Assembly: GCF_000517385.1 (NCBI RefSeq)
Contig: NZ_BAUW01000010.1
Span: 1-64,000, forward strand
DNA length: 64,000 bases
Reading direction: 5' to 3'
From: Mesobacillus boroniphilus JCM 21738
GTDB lineage: Bacteria > Bacillota > Bacilli > Bacillales > Cytobacillaceae
The notes under the pieces were generated by a model. The model did not search any database. It worked only from the letters and a program-made list of their open reading frames with translations, and had not been told where the DNA came from. Position 1 is the stretch's first letter. Every line of letters begins with the position of its first letter. Of the stretch, positions 24,933 through 33,692 are shown piece by piece. Position numbers and translations under genes: made by a program.

Positions 24933-26477
24933 CTATTCTCCAGTAGTCTTTTTTTGTAAATCCGTCGATTTTAAAAAACCAGGCCTTAACGTTTCATTTT
25001 TTGTTAACCTGCGGAAAATCGTATCCTTCGAGGACTTGTAGTTTGGTGACATAGGAGCTAAATACGGTACGCCAAAGGACTTAATCGAAACCATGTAGAA
25101 TAAGCCTCCAACAAAGACTGCAGTCATCCCGTAAATTCCCATCATTGCTGCACTCAGGATAAATAGAAAGCGATTAAGTCTTACCGCGAAATTCAGACTT
25201 AGATCACTGACTGCAAACGAACTAAGTCCTCCGAGTGCGACAACAATAATAACAATCGGACTGATAATATTTGCTTCGACGGCTGCCTGTCCAAGGATTA
25301 AGGCTCCAACAATCCCGATGGTCGGTCCTATCGGACTGGGAACACGTAACCCTGCTTCCCTGATCAGCTCAAATGCCAGCTCCATGATCAATATTTCGAT
25401 TGCCGCAGGAAAAGGAACTTTTTCGCGAGACGCAGCAATTGCCAGCAGCAAGTCTGGCGGAATCATTTCAGCATGATAAGTGGTGATTGCCACGTAAATA
25501 GCTGATGTAAAAATTGTGATGAAAAGGGCAGTCATTCTTAACGCCCTCGTAAAGTTCCCATAAAAAAATCTAAGATAGTGATCCTCAGGACTATGAAAAA
25601 AAGCCCAAAATGTCGCAGGAAGAACGAGACTATCGGGCGAATTATCCATTAATAAGACGATATAGCCATCTTCTAAAAATGAGGCTGCCCTATCAGGCCT
25701 TTCTGTCGAAAGAATGCTGGGAAATAATGAATAATTCCGTTCCTCAATGTATTCCTCCAGCAGCGATAGGTTTTGAATCGAATTCACTTCAAGACTGCCC
25801 AGTCTTTCCTTGATATTGTCGATCAATTTCTCATTAGCGAGACCGCGAATATAAAGTACAAAAACATCATTATGTGAACGTCGCGAGACTTCCACTGCTT
25901 CAACAATAAGGTTTTCGTTCCTGATTTTTTTTCTGAGCAATGATATATTCGCTACAGCCTTTTCATTGAAGGCTTCCTTAGGGCCTTTGATAAGTATTTC
26001 ACTGTCCGGCTTTTCGATCGCCCTGCTTTGAAAATCAGGACAATCCATAATGTATGCCTTCGATTCTCCATCTAGTATGAGGAGCGCATTTCCTTTGTTG
26101 ATATCCTTGACTGCATCCTTGAATAAGGTGATTTCCTTTACCATTTGGATAGCAACTATATCCTTCACCTTTTTATCTGAAGCAGTATTTTCCGTTAATG
26201 GCTTGAGGATATTTTCTTCAATACTCTTAACATCCGTGATTGTGCTAATAAATAATAAGGCTGCTTGCTTATTAAACCCTCCAAGGTACAATTCTCGCAA
26301 TTTAATATCTTTATTATCAGGAATGCTGTAAAGTTGCTTTAATAACGATAGATTTTCCTGGAGATGCCTGCTGAATCCCTTTTCCTTAAGGGAGTTCTGC
26401 TCTCCCTCCAGCTTTCCCTCTGCGGGTGCCGTATTCCTCTGCTGTTTCGTAATCAGCCTGAGCATTTCCTTTAGCAT
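24933..26477 (-). CDS. GerA family germinant receptor A subunit
   Basis: 514 residues: a soluble N-terminal domain with a charged, Gln-rich lead, then about five helices with the conserved PFPAAIEILIMELAFELIREAG and GIVGALILGQAAVEANIISP segments. First gene of a four-gene ger operon (A-B-C-small). Promoter expected to be forespore-specific (sigma G), not clearly seen. Confidence 0.93.
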   Translation of the reverse strand: MLKEMLRLITKQQRNTAPAEGKLEGEQNSLKEKGFSRHLQENLSLLKQLYSIPDNKDIKLRELYLGGFNKQAALLFISTITDVKSIEENILKPLTENTASDKKVKDIVAIQMVKEITLFKDAVKDINKGNALLILDGESKAYIMDCPDFQSRAIEKPDSEILIKGPKEAFNEKAVANISLLRKKIRNENLIVEAVEVSRRSHNDVFVLYIRGLANEKLIDNIKERLGSLEVNSIQNLSLLEEYIEERNYSLFPSILSTERPDRAASFLEDGYIVLLMDNSPDSLVLPATFWAFFHSPEDHYLRFFYGNFTRALRMTALFITIFTSAIYVAITTYHAEMIPPDLLLAIAASREKVPFPAAIEILIMELAFELIREAGLRVPSPIGPTIGIVGALILGQAAVEANIISPIVIIVVALGGLSSFAVSDLSLNFAVRLNRFLFILSAAMMGIYGMTAVFVGGLFYMVSIKSFGVPYLAPMSPNYKSSKDTIFRRLTKNETLRPGFLKSTDLQKKTTGE

Positions 26478-26562
26478 CGTGAACCTTCTCCCTGCCGCAC
26501 GGAATATTCCTTCCTTTTCTTAACTTTTACTAATCTGCTATGTTTTATGAGTTTTTAGCATG

Positions 26563-26588
26563 AAAAAACTCAGGAAAGCTCCTGAGTT
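26563..26588 (-). terminator. Terminator of the DedA gene
   Basis: On the minus strand AACTCAGGA-gctt-TCCTGAGTT is followed by TTTTC. Confidence 0.88.
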
Positions 26589-26597
26589 CGTTTACCC

Positions 26598-27182
26598 TTA
26601 TACTCGTTTGCTTGCTGCCAGTAAATAAACAGCTCCAGCACCCAATGCAATAATGCTGACAGGTATTATGAAAGGTTGGGCCACTTCCTTGATGCCTGCC
26701 CAATTTTCGCCGAGGACAATGCCTAGATAGAGGAAGAAAATTGTCCACGGAACCATCGCCGCTATTGTATACAGCGTGAATTTGATGGCTGACATCCCGG
26801 CAATGCCTGCAGGAATAGATATCGCATGCCTGACCACCGGGATGAACCTTGCTGAGAAAATGACACCTGGTCCATATTGGTGGAACCATTTTTCCGAAAC
26901 CTCCAAATGGTGCTGGTTAATCAGCAGGTACTTCCCGTATTTCTCCAGCATCGGTCGGCCGCCATAATATCCGATCCAATATAAAAATAACTGCGCGATG
27001 GTCCCGCCAATTGTTCCAGCAACGACCGCACCGATAAAACCAATTGACCCCTCAGAAACCATATACCCTCCGTAACCAAGGACAATTTCACTCGGGATGA
27101 CCTCAAGCATCAATCCGAGCGCAATCCCTATGTACCCAAGACTAGCCAGCCAGTCCAAAACAATCATAATAAATTCGTGCAT
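26598..27182 (-). CDS. DedA family membrane protein
   Basis: 194 residues with the VTT/DedA fold: LEVIPSEIVLGYGGYMVSEG, GTIGGTIAQLFLYWIGYYGG and FSARFIPVVRHAISIPAGIAGM. DedA proteins support lipid carrier recycling (undecaprenyl phosphate or phosphatidylethanolamine scrambling). ATG 27182 follows GGAGTGGTATAC. A second DedA gene lies at 55464. Confidence 0.88.
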   Translation of the reverse strand: MHEFIMIVLDWLASLGYIGIALGLMLEVIPSEIVLGYGGYMVSEGSIGFIGAVVAGTIGGTIAQLFLYWIGYYGGRPMLEKYGKYLLINQHHLEVSEKWFHQYGPGVIFSARFIPVVRHAISIPAGIAGMSAIKFTLYTIAAMVPWTIFFLYLGIVLGENWAGIKEVAQPFIIPVSIIALGAGAVYLLAASKRV

Positions 27183-27246
27183 GTATACCACTCCAGTTTT
27201 TTGCATCCTTCTAAAATATATTTGGGCATGTCTTTTATTATGAAAA

Positions 27247-27280
27247 AGAAATAACCTGCCATATGACAGGTTATTTTTTC
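27247..27280 (-). terminator. Rho-independent terminator
   Basis: AATAACCTG pairs with CAGGTTATT with T runs on both strands. Closes the 68-aa gene at 27291. Confidence 0.85.
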
Positions 27281-27290
27281 AAGAGATATG

Positions 27291-27497
27291 TCAGCAGCGC
27301 CAGCCGCCTTTCAGCAAAATCCTGAGGCCGATGTAAATAATCACCAGTGCGAAGATAAGGATTACAACAAGTCCGACAATTTGTAAGAATGGCAAGTTTA
27401 AAAGTACAGCAAGTGATGCCGGAGCAAATCTGAAAAGTACCCATCCAGCCAGAATAGCGGCCAAGAATACAAACAAGTTAGTATTATTAAACGACAT
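27291..27497 (-). CDS. Small two-helix membrane protein
   Basis: 68 residues: MSFNNTNLFVFLAAILAGWVLFRF, a second helix LQIVGLVVILIFALVIIYIG and tail LRILLKGGWRC. ATG 27497 has a strong GGAGGGATTATCA site. Family not recognised. Confidence 0.7.
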   Translation of the reverse strand: MSFNNTNLFVFLAAILAGWVLFRFAPASLAVLLNLPFLQIVGLVVILIFALVIIYIGLRILLKGGWRC

Positions 27498-27694
27498 TGA
27501 TAATCCCTCCTTTACTACCCAACATATGTATGTACAGCAATTTTGGTACGGGCTAATGAACAATTACTTATTTTCTGTGTAAAAAAGTTTTTGCTCGACA
27601 AGAATAGAATTACGTATTTCAGTTTTTGATTAGAAAAACAAGGGAAAAGTAATTATTGTTTTCATACATATAGCGAGAAATAAGAAGGGGGACT

Positions 27695-28690
27695 ATGATG
27701 ACTAATCATTTTTATATGCGTTTCGTAAAACTTCCGATTTTGTTGAGGATCCTGATGATTGCCTCTATGATGATTACTCTGTTTGGCGTCATCATTCATT
27801 TTATTGAACCGAAAAGCTTCCCGACGATCTTTGATGGTGTCTGGTGGGCTATTATTACTGCATCAACAGTAGGGTTTGGAGATTACTATCCCGTTTCTAC
27901 ATGGGGACGAATAACAGCAATCCTCCTACTCTTGATCGGTACAGGGTTTTTATCCTCGTATTTTATCCACCTATCAGCAGCAACTGTTACCAAACAAAAT
28001 GCATATGCAGAGGGGAAAGTAGGCTTTAAAGGTAATGATCAGATTATCATCATCGGGTGGAACGAGAGGTCTCGTTCGATTATAAGATCTCTCATAGAGT
28101 CTGATGAATTAATCATATTGGTGGATGATTCATTGGGGTCAAATCCCATTATGGATGACAATGTCCATTTCATCAGAGGAAGGGCGAACAAGGATGAAAC
28201 TTTACTGAATGCCGGTATTCAAACAGCCAGGAAAGTGATTATTACATCAGATCAGAATCTGGATGAGCTGCAAGCCGATATGAATACGATCCTCACGCTG
28301 CTCGCCATCAAAGGATTGAATCCTGACATTCGCTGCATCGCTGAAATCCAGACGAGCGAACAAATAAATAATGCGAGGAGAGCGGGGGCTGATGAGCTGA
28401 TTCCTGCTAACGCTCTGACCAGTGCGGTACTTTTAAATAGCATCGCCTCCGCGGAGGTCGTGGATCCTTTATTGGATCTGCTGGGGCAATTGAATGGAAA
28501 GCGCTTGTCATATATTGAACCTGAAGCTTCTATTATTGATAAAAATTTCCAGGAAGCAGGGAACTTTCTGCTAAAAGAGCGCAATATTATTTTGATTGGA
28601 CGCAAAAGAGGGGATGACATAATCGTCAACCCCAATAACAATATCAAAATTCACTATGATGATCAGCTTCTCGCCATTTCAAACGATTAA
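27695..28690 (+). CDS. yugO: Potassium channel with RCK/TrkA-N domain, YugO
   Basis: 331 residues: two helices flanking a pore loop with TVGFGD selectivity filter (residues 56-61), then a TrkA-N/RCK nucleotide-binding domain (IIIIGWNERS) and a C-terminal RCK part. B. subtilis YugO is the K+ channel used for electrical signalling in biofilms. GGGGGACT precedes the tandem ATGs. Its 3' end overlaps the converging yugN by 4 bp. Confidence 0.92.
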   Translation: MMTNHFYMRFVKLPILLRILMIASMMITLFGVIIHFIEPKSFPTIFDGVWWAIITASTVGFGDYYPVSTWGRITAILLLLIGTGFLSSYFIHLSAATVTKQNAYAEGKVGFKGNDQIIIIGWNERSRSIIRSLIESDELIILVDDSLGSNPIMDDNVHFIRGRANKDETLLNAGIQTARKVIITSDQNLDELQADMNTILTLLAIKGLNPDIRCIAEIQTSEQINNARRAGADELIPANALTSAVLLNSIASAEVVDPLLDLLGQLNGKRLSYIEPEASIIDKNFQEAGNFLLKERNIILIGRKRGDDIIVNPNNNIKIHYDDQLLAISND

Positions 28691-29115
28691 TGCAATAACA
28701 CAGATTCTACTTCTCGGACAAGCGACTTTCCGACTTCGATGTATTTTTCCGGAAAGCTCGCATCCTTGTCCACAGGCTCCTGGAACTGATTGAATGAAGC
28801 GCTGGCATTCCCGATTTCCGCATGGTCATCGATCCCTCGCTGATATTTATGCGAAAGAAGAAAAGGACGCTGCAATTGTACTGTACAGCCTTTGGAGTCA
28901 AGCTGGCCGTCAATTGCCTTAAATGGCAGACGCAAAAATTGATAACCCACTTCGTCATCTATTTTGTAATCGAAAGCACCATGGTCATAATCCCAGTTTC
29001 CTCCGATGGAATATCCTAAAGGTTTTAGCAGCTGCTCCAGTTTAAAAAGATCAAAATGTTTGCCCTCAAGCTCAGATTGTATCTCAATCAATGGTCGTTC
29101 CGCCTTTCCATTCAT
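28687..29115 (-). CDS. yugN: YugN-like family protein
   Basis: 142-residue soluble protein matching YugN in length and position beside yugO: LIEIQSELEGKHFDLFKLEQ, GGNWDYDHGAFDYKI. Function unknown. Confidence 0.85.
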   Translation of the reverse strand: MNGKAERPLIEIQSELEGKHFDLFKLEQLLKPLGYSIGGNWDYDHGAFDYKIDDEVGYQFLRLPFKAIDGQLDSKGCTVQLQRPFLLSHKYQRGIDDHAEIGNASASFNQFQEPVDKDASFPEKYIEVGKSLVREVESVLLH

Positions 29116-29229
29116 TTTCGCTTAGTTTTAACCAAAAGCGATAATTTAATGAGCGGTGAAAGTTAAACTCAAGCTGGAATCATAATGGAGGTTGGTGACC
29201 ACAGAGACTTTATTTGGTGAATATGCTAT

Positions 29230-29310
29230 TTCTGTCCGTCATGGGCTGGATGACGGACATTTTCCCAAGGTTTCAGGCAATTCTTGTCCGTCATTGGCCT
29301 TGTGACGGAC
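29230..29310. repeat. Two 52-bp units of the TGTCCGTCAT/ATGACGGACA family
   Basis: TGTCCGTCAT-N7-ATGACGGACA occurs twice exactly 52 bp apart (first-arm CGTCAT at 29237 and 29289; the second unit has GTGACGGACA). The same sequence forms a five-unit array at 47056. Confidence 0.9.
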
Positions 29311-29332
29311 ATTTTCTCTCGTGTTTTTGCAT

Positions 29333-29477
29333 TTATTGGCGATAATTTATTTTTATTCGCGGTTTTCACAACTTTATTCGCGAAAATCTGAATTTATTCG
29401 CGGTTTTCACAACTTTATTCGCGAAAATCTGAATTTATTCGCGAACTGGAAATTTCATGCGATTTTTCCCAGTTTTA
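29333..29477. repeat. 41-bp TTCGCG dyad array ending in a hairpin
   Basis: ATTCGCG occurs at about 29355, 29376, 29396, 29417 and 29437, spacing about 20-21 bp and alternating with GTTTTCACAAC and AAAATCTGAA spacers (41-bp full period). The array ends in AACTGGAAATTTC...TTTTTCCCAGTT, a hairpin. A near-identical ending closes the array at 42594. Confidence 0.85.
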
Positions 29478-29495
29478 ACACGACTATTTCCTCAT

Positions 29496-29528
29496 AAAAA
29501 AGGAGCACCCAACAGGGTACTCCTTTTT
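29496..29528 (-). terminator. Terminator of pgi
   Basis: AAAAAGGAG-C-ACCC pairs with GGGT-A-CTCCTTTTT. Lies 6 bp beyond the pgi stop. Confidence 0.9.
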
Positions 29529-29533
29529 CACCA

Positions 29534-30882
29534 TTATTTAAGTCGCTTTTCCAATTCTGCTTTCTTTTCTTCGAAGCCTGGTTTTCCAAGCAATGCGAAC
29601 ATGTTCACTTTGTACGCTTCAACGCCTGGCTGGTCGAATGGATTTACGCCGAGCAGGTAGCCGCTCATTGCGCATGCTTTTTCAAAGAAGTATACAAGGT
29701 ATCCAAATGTATACTCATCAAGCCGAGGGATTGTCAAAACAAGGTTCGGTACGCCGCCATCAGTATGGGCAAGCATTGTTCCTTCGAACGCTTTGTTGTT
29801 GACGAAATCAACAGTCTTGCCAGCTAGATAGTTCAAGCCGTCAAGGTCGCTTGCTGCTTCTTCAATTGTCATTTCATGGCGAGGTTTCTCAACCTTGATG
29901 ATTGTTTCGAACAAGTCACGACGGCTTCCTGCACATATTGACCTAGTGAGTGAAGGTCAGTAGAGAAGTTCGCTGAAGAAGGATAGATTCCCTTCTGGTC
30001 TTTTCCTTCGCTTTCGCCGAACAGCTGCTTCCACCACTCTGAGAAGTACTGAAGAGTTGGTTCGTAGTTGATCAGCATTTCGATTGTTTTACCTTTGTTG
30101 TAAAGCGCGTTACGGACTGCAGCGTACTGATAGGCAGGATTTTCTTCAAGTTCTGACTTTCCGAAATCATCTCTTGCCTGTGCCGCGCCTTTCATCATCG
30201 CTTCGATATCTGAACCGCTGACAGCGATTGGCAGCAAGCCTACAGCCGTCAATACAGAATAACGTCCGCCAACATCATCAGGAATCACGAATGATTCATA
30301 GCCCTCTTCGTCAGCAAGAGTCTTCAATGCACCGCGTGCCTTATCCGTTGTGGCATAAATACGCTTGCGGGCTCCCTCCACTCCATACTTCTCTTCAAGA
30401 AGCTTGCGGAAGATACGGAATGCGATTGCAGGCTCCGTCGTTGTTCCAGATTTTGAAATGACATTGATTGAAAAATCTTTTCCTTCTAAAAGATCCATAA
30501 CATCAGTCATATAAGTTGAGCTGATATTGTTTCCGATAAAAATGACTTGCGGTGTCTTCCGCTTTTCTTTTGGAAGAGCGTTATAGAAGCTGTGCTGTAA
30601 AAATTCAAGCGCAGCACGTGCACCAAGATAAGAGCCGCCAATCCCTACAACAAGCAGGACATCAGAATCACTCTTGATCTTTTCCGCGGATTTCTGGATG
30701 CGTGCGAATTCTTCTTTATCATAGTCTACCGGCAGGTCGATCCAGCCTAAAAAGTCATTGCCTGCACCAGTCTTTTCATGTAATGAATGATGGGCTACTT
30801 TTACAAAATCCCTTAAGTATGTAACTTCGTGTTCACCAAAAAAGCTTAGCGCCTTTGAGTAATCAAAACGAACATGTGTCAT
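29534..30882 (-). CDS. pgi: Glucose-6-phosphate isomerase (frameshifted)
   Basis: About 449 residues, the length of Bacillus Pgi. Motifs: [50 protein letters not shown] and [18 protein letters not shown]. Converts glucose-6-P and fructose-6-P in glycolysis. One indel near 29910 ([14 protein letters not shown]) breaks the frame; because the enzyme is central, a sequence error is far likelier than decay. Single gene with its own terminator. Confidence 0.95.
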
Positions 30883-30964
30883 GTCTGATCCTCCAATATT
30901 TTATATTCTCTATCACTTTATCGAAAAGAATCCCAATAATCAAGAAACACCCTCAGATGTAAGC

Positions 30965-31022
30965 GTGCCCAATTGTGAAATTTTAAGTAAACGTATAAAA
31001 AAATTTTATCACGATTGGGCAC
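30965..31022. repeat. Imperfect 58-bp inverted repeat upstream of pgi
   Basis: GTGCCCAATTGTGA...AATTTT on one side mirrors AAAATTTTATCACGATTGGGCAC on the other, with about 20-bp arms around an AT-rich centre. It lacks a T run and lies 83 bp before the pgi start, so operator or cruciform are options. Confidence 0.6.
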
Positions 31023-31141
31023 CTCATTCATGACTGGAATGGGATGAAACTGTCAGACGTTAATTTCCATACTCACCCCAGATAGATTGTTTCCGTTTTA
31101 CCCCTCACTCTCTTATGAATGGCAAAAAACACCACGAAACA

Positions 31142-31823
31142 TTATGGCTTGATTTTCGCTTTGACAATCAGCCTGTGTGTGGCCGTATCAATTGGGGTGC
31201 ATGTAATAAGGGTGAGTACCTTTTCATCTTCACTCCCTTTGAGTACGGAAGTTTCATGCGGTTCCACCACTAAAGTTTCATATACTTCATATTGGTAGGT
31301 GTTGCCTTTATCCCTTACCGTTACCGTATCCCCTTTGCCTATTTCATCTAGCCGGTTGAACATACTTCCATAGGCTCGGTTTCGGTGGGCGGCAATGGCA
31401 CTGTTCCCTGGCATTCCTGGAGCTGACGTTCCTTCCAGCAGACCAGCTCCCTTTTCCAAATTCGCATCCGACGCACCATTTAAAATCGGCAGCTTCACGC
31501 CAATTTTTGTCTATTTCAATGACACCGACCATGCCAGCGGACAGTTTCTGATAATCCGCTGGTGTTTCAGCCGCTGGTGCATCCTCCAACTCTTGTTTTT
31601 TATCCACACTGCTCTCTGCCAGAGTTTCGGTACTGAATACCTCCTCCAACTCCCTCAGACTCTCAGCAGCCACCTTATTCCCCTGACTGCCGCTGCCCTC
31701 CCAGTTTTCAATCATTTTCTCCTGACTGTAGGAGATGTAATAATCTTTTGCAGCTGGATAAAAGAAGATTGATATACCAGCAAAAATCATTAATAACGAC
31801 AATACTTTTCTCATCAACTTCAC
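31142..31823 (-). CDS. srtD: Class D sortase (frameshifted)
   Basis: About 227 residues: N-terminal anchor (VLSLLMIFAGISIFFYPA), acidic linker, catalytic domain with GTSAPGMPGNSAIAAHR (His) and TLITCTPIDTATHRLIV (Cys and Arg). An extra A near 31495 breaks IEIDKIGVKLPILNGAS. Class D enzymes attach surface proteins to peptidoglycan; the LPQTG protein just upstream is its evident substrate. Not part of the conserved pgi-yugJ block, so it looks like an insertion. Confidence 0.9.
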
Positions 31824-31829
31824 ACCTTA

Positions 31830-31862
31830 TAAAAAATTAAAGAGGGGAATCTCTTCCCCTCC
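31830..31862 (-). terminator. Attenuator-like hairpin between substrate and sortase genes
   Basis: On the minus strand GAGGGGAA pairs with TTCCCCTC around 4 bases, followed by TTTAATTTTTT. It probably lets only part of the transcripts reach the sortase gene. Confidence 0.7.
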
Positions 31863-31871
31863 AACTCGAGC

Positions 31872-33209
31872 TTAGTTCTTCAGTGGATTCCTGATACTTA
31901 GCATAGCTCCTCCTGCCGCAATCAGGAAGCCAAGTACATAGAACATTGTCCTGCTGCTTTCACCTGTTTGAGGAAGGACCTCGCCGTTCCACGCCTGTTC
32001 TTTTGTTGTGCCATCAGAGGTATTTCCGGATCCTGAATTATTTCCTGGTGCTGTCGTATCAGTATCCTCATCTGATTCCACCTCTTCTGCTTCTTCCTCG
32101 ACCATTTCACCTTCCATATCCCAGTTTAATTGTAGTGTAAGCACACTTTCCACAATTTTCAGGGACTCGATTTGCGGAAGCAGGATTAATTTTGTTTCAC
32201 CAATGCTAGTAATCTCAATGCCACGAATCAATTCCAGTTCAATTTCTTCCGTCAGCGTGAGGCTGAATAGTTCATTGATTCTTTCAAGATCAATTCTCTT
32301 GCCGCTCATCATTACCAATGTCACTTTTTCAATTGAACGCGGAGTCTCGTCTATCATGATTCTGATCATTGATAGAATGTTAACAGTTTCCTCAGTCTCT
32401 TCTGAATCATCCGGTTCAGATAGTTCTTCTGCAGGAAGTTCACAATGATCCAGCCAATAATTAACGGATCCTTCTGCTTCGACTCCCACTCTTACTTCAC
32501 TGACCGGGACGACAAGCTCTTCACCTGTTGTAAAAATCAGTTTGAAAGCCGTAATATCATCTTTTACGAACTCACCATCATCAAATGCCTTAAATAATGG
32601 AGAGGAACCTGGATTGGTCATTTCCTCCCACTGACCATTAACCTGGACAAAGGCTGTTTCAACAGGATTGACACATTTGTCGATGTGCAGGTGGATTTGA
32701 GTGCTTCTATTTTCATTGGCCGGTACGGTTCCATCATCTGCTGGTATTGACTCATTTTCGCTGTCATCTGAAGAATTATTTTCATCTGAAGAATTATTTT
32801 CTACCGGAGCATTATCTTCTTCTGATGCATTATCTTCCTCCGAAGCATTATTTCCCTCTGAATCACTATTTTCCTGGTTGTCACTATTCTCAGCTGCTTC
32901 AGGTTGATTTGTTGTTTTTTGTTCAGAGTTTCTTTCCTCTTGGTCGTGTGTTGTTTCAGATTTTGAATCTTCCTCATTATTTGTTTCATTTTCCGTAGAT
33001 GCTGCTTTTACAATACCATTAGATTTTTCTTTTTGACCCGTTGTCTTTGCAGCTACTTTGCTACTTTTTTGTTTACCAGCACTTTCTTGCTGGGAGTTTG
33101 TTTTTTGCTCGCTATTTTCCGCAGCAAACGCACCAGTAATCGGGAAGGTAATCATAAACAATAGCATGAATGCAACTAAGATGGACAAGCGCTTTTTAAT
33201 TTTCAACAT
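31872..33209 (-). CDS. LPQTG cell-wall-anchored surface protein
   Basis: 445 residues. Signal peptide (LSILVAFMLLFMITFPITGAFA), a long Glu/Asn/Ser-rich, repetitive acidic stretch (residues 35-165), then a globular region (HLHIDKCVNPVETAFVQVNG ...) with two Cys. A second acidic region and the sorting signal LPQTGESS, hydrophobic helix and basic end RNPLKN follow. The acidic spacer and disordered composition suit a wall-spanning protein. ATG 33209 follows AGGGGTAGAA. The leader carries a c-di-GMP riboswitch. Binding partner unknown. Confidence 0.88.
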   Translation of the reverse strand: MLKIKKRLSILVAFMLLFMITFPITGAFAAENSEQKTNSQQESAGKQKSSKVAAKTTGQKEKSNGIVKAASTENETNNEEDSKSETTHDQEERNSEQKTTNQPEAAENSDNQENSDSEGNNASEEDNASEEDNAPVENNSSDENNSSDDSENESIPADDGTVPANENRSTQIHLHIDKCVNPVETAFVQVNGQWEEMTNPGSSPLFKAFDDGEFVKDDITAFKLIFTTGEELVVPVSEVRVGVEAEGSVNYWLDHCELPAEELSEPDDSEETEETVNILSMIRIMIDETPRSIEKVTLVMMSGKRIDLERINELFSLTLTEEIELELIRGIEITSIGETKLILLPQIESLKIVESVLTLQLNWDMEGEMVEEEAEEVESDEDTDTTAPGNNSGSGNTSDGTTKEQAWNGEVLPQTGESSRTMFYVLGFLIAAGGAMLSIRNPLKN

Positions 33210-33249
33210 TTCTACCCCTTTTCGAATAAAATTGTGCACAATAAATAGA

Positions 33250-33263
33250 CTGAATATTCAGTT
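33250..33263. promoter_or_regulatory. Perfect 14-bp palindrome in the leader
   Basis: ACTGAATATTCAGT lies between the riboswitch and the start of the LPQTG gene. It could fold as a small hairpin or bind a regulator. Confidence 0.35.
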
Positions 33264-33344
33264 ATTTAAAGAGAGTTCTCGCCTCCTTTTCCTTGTATTC
33301 ATTCTTTTCATTAGACAAAACAACAGCCAGAATATCTCTAATTT

Positions 33345-33441
33345 CATGGCAGCCAGGACAATCTTAGCTGGAAAGCTCCAGCCTTAGATCCCTTGCTTTG
33401 CGTCCTTGTCTTTCAACAAGTTTGCCCTGAGCATGATTGGT
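33345..33441 (-). ncRNA. c-di-GMP-I (GEMM) riboswitch
   Basis: On the minus strand CAGGGCAAAC, stem CTTGT-tGAAAg-ACAAG, GGACGCAAAGC, CTAAGG, a GCTGGA/TCCAGC stem and CCTGGCTGCC appear in consensus order and spacing. The GAAA-capped P2, the GACGCAAAGC junction and the tetraloop receptor are diagnostic of the GEMM aptamer. It lies about 135 nt before the LPQTG surface protein gene, so c-di-GMP probably controls the surface protein and sortase. The expression platform (on or off) is not clear. Confidence 0.85.
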
Positions 33442-33656
33442 GTTAATGTAATTATTGTGTAAATAATTCCTACTGCTCCATTGTCTTACATTTAGAGACT
33501 TACCACAGTTACCCAGCTGCTTAAACATTTAGTCCTAGAAAATTTATTGGTAAATTTTTCTTATGTTTCTTTATTTACCCGACAAGTATGATTATTTCAG
33601 TGTTTTGGATACCCTTTTTTAAAAAAGACATAAGATTTTTTGCCCATATAAAGACA
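33442..33656. other. AT-rich intergenic stretch
   Basis: Between the riboswitch and the yugJ terminator. The riboswitch promoter should be here; no confident -35/-10 pair was assigned and no gene is seen. Confidence 0.5.
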
Positions 33657-33685
33657 AAGGACCCAGGGGATACCCCTGGGTCCTT
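33657..33685 (-). terminator. Terminator of the alcohol dehydrogenase gene
   Basis: AAGGACCCAGGGG pairs with CCCCTGGGTCCTT, a 13-bp stem, 8 bp after the stop codon. Confidence 0.9.
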
Positions 33686-33692
33686 AAGCTTT

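Noticed and set aside
32008-32998. Long Ser-rich plus-strand frames
   Set aside because: Antisense shadow of the acidic, repetitive LPQTG protein.
33058-33387. 109-codon plus-strand frame
   Set aside because: Overlaps the riboswitch and the signal-peptide region in antisense; no ribosome site or family.
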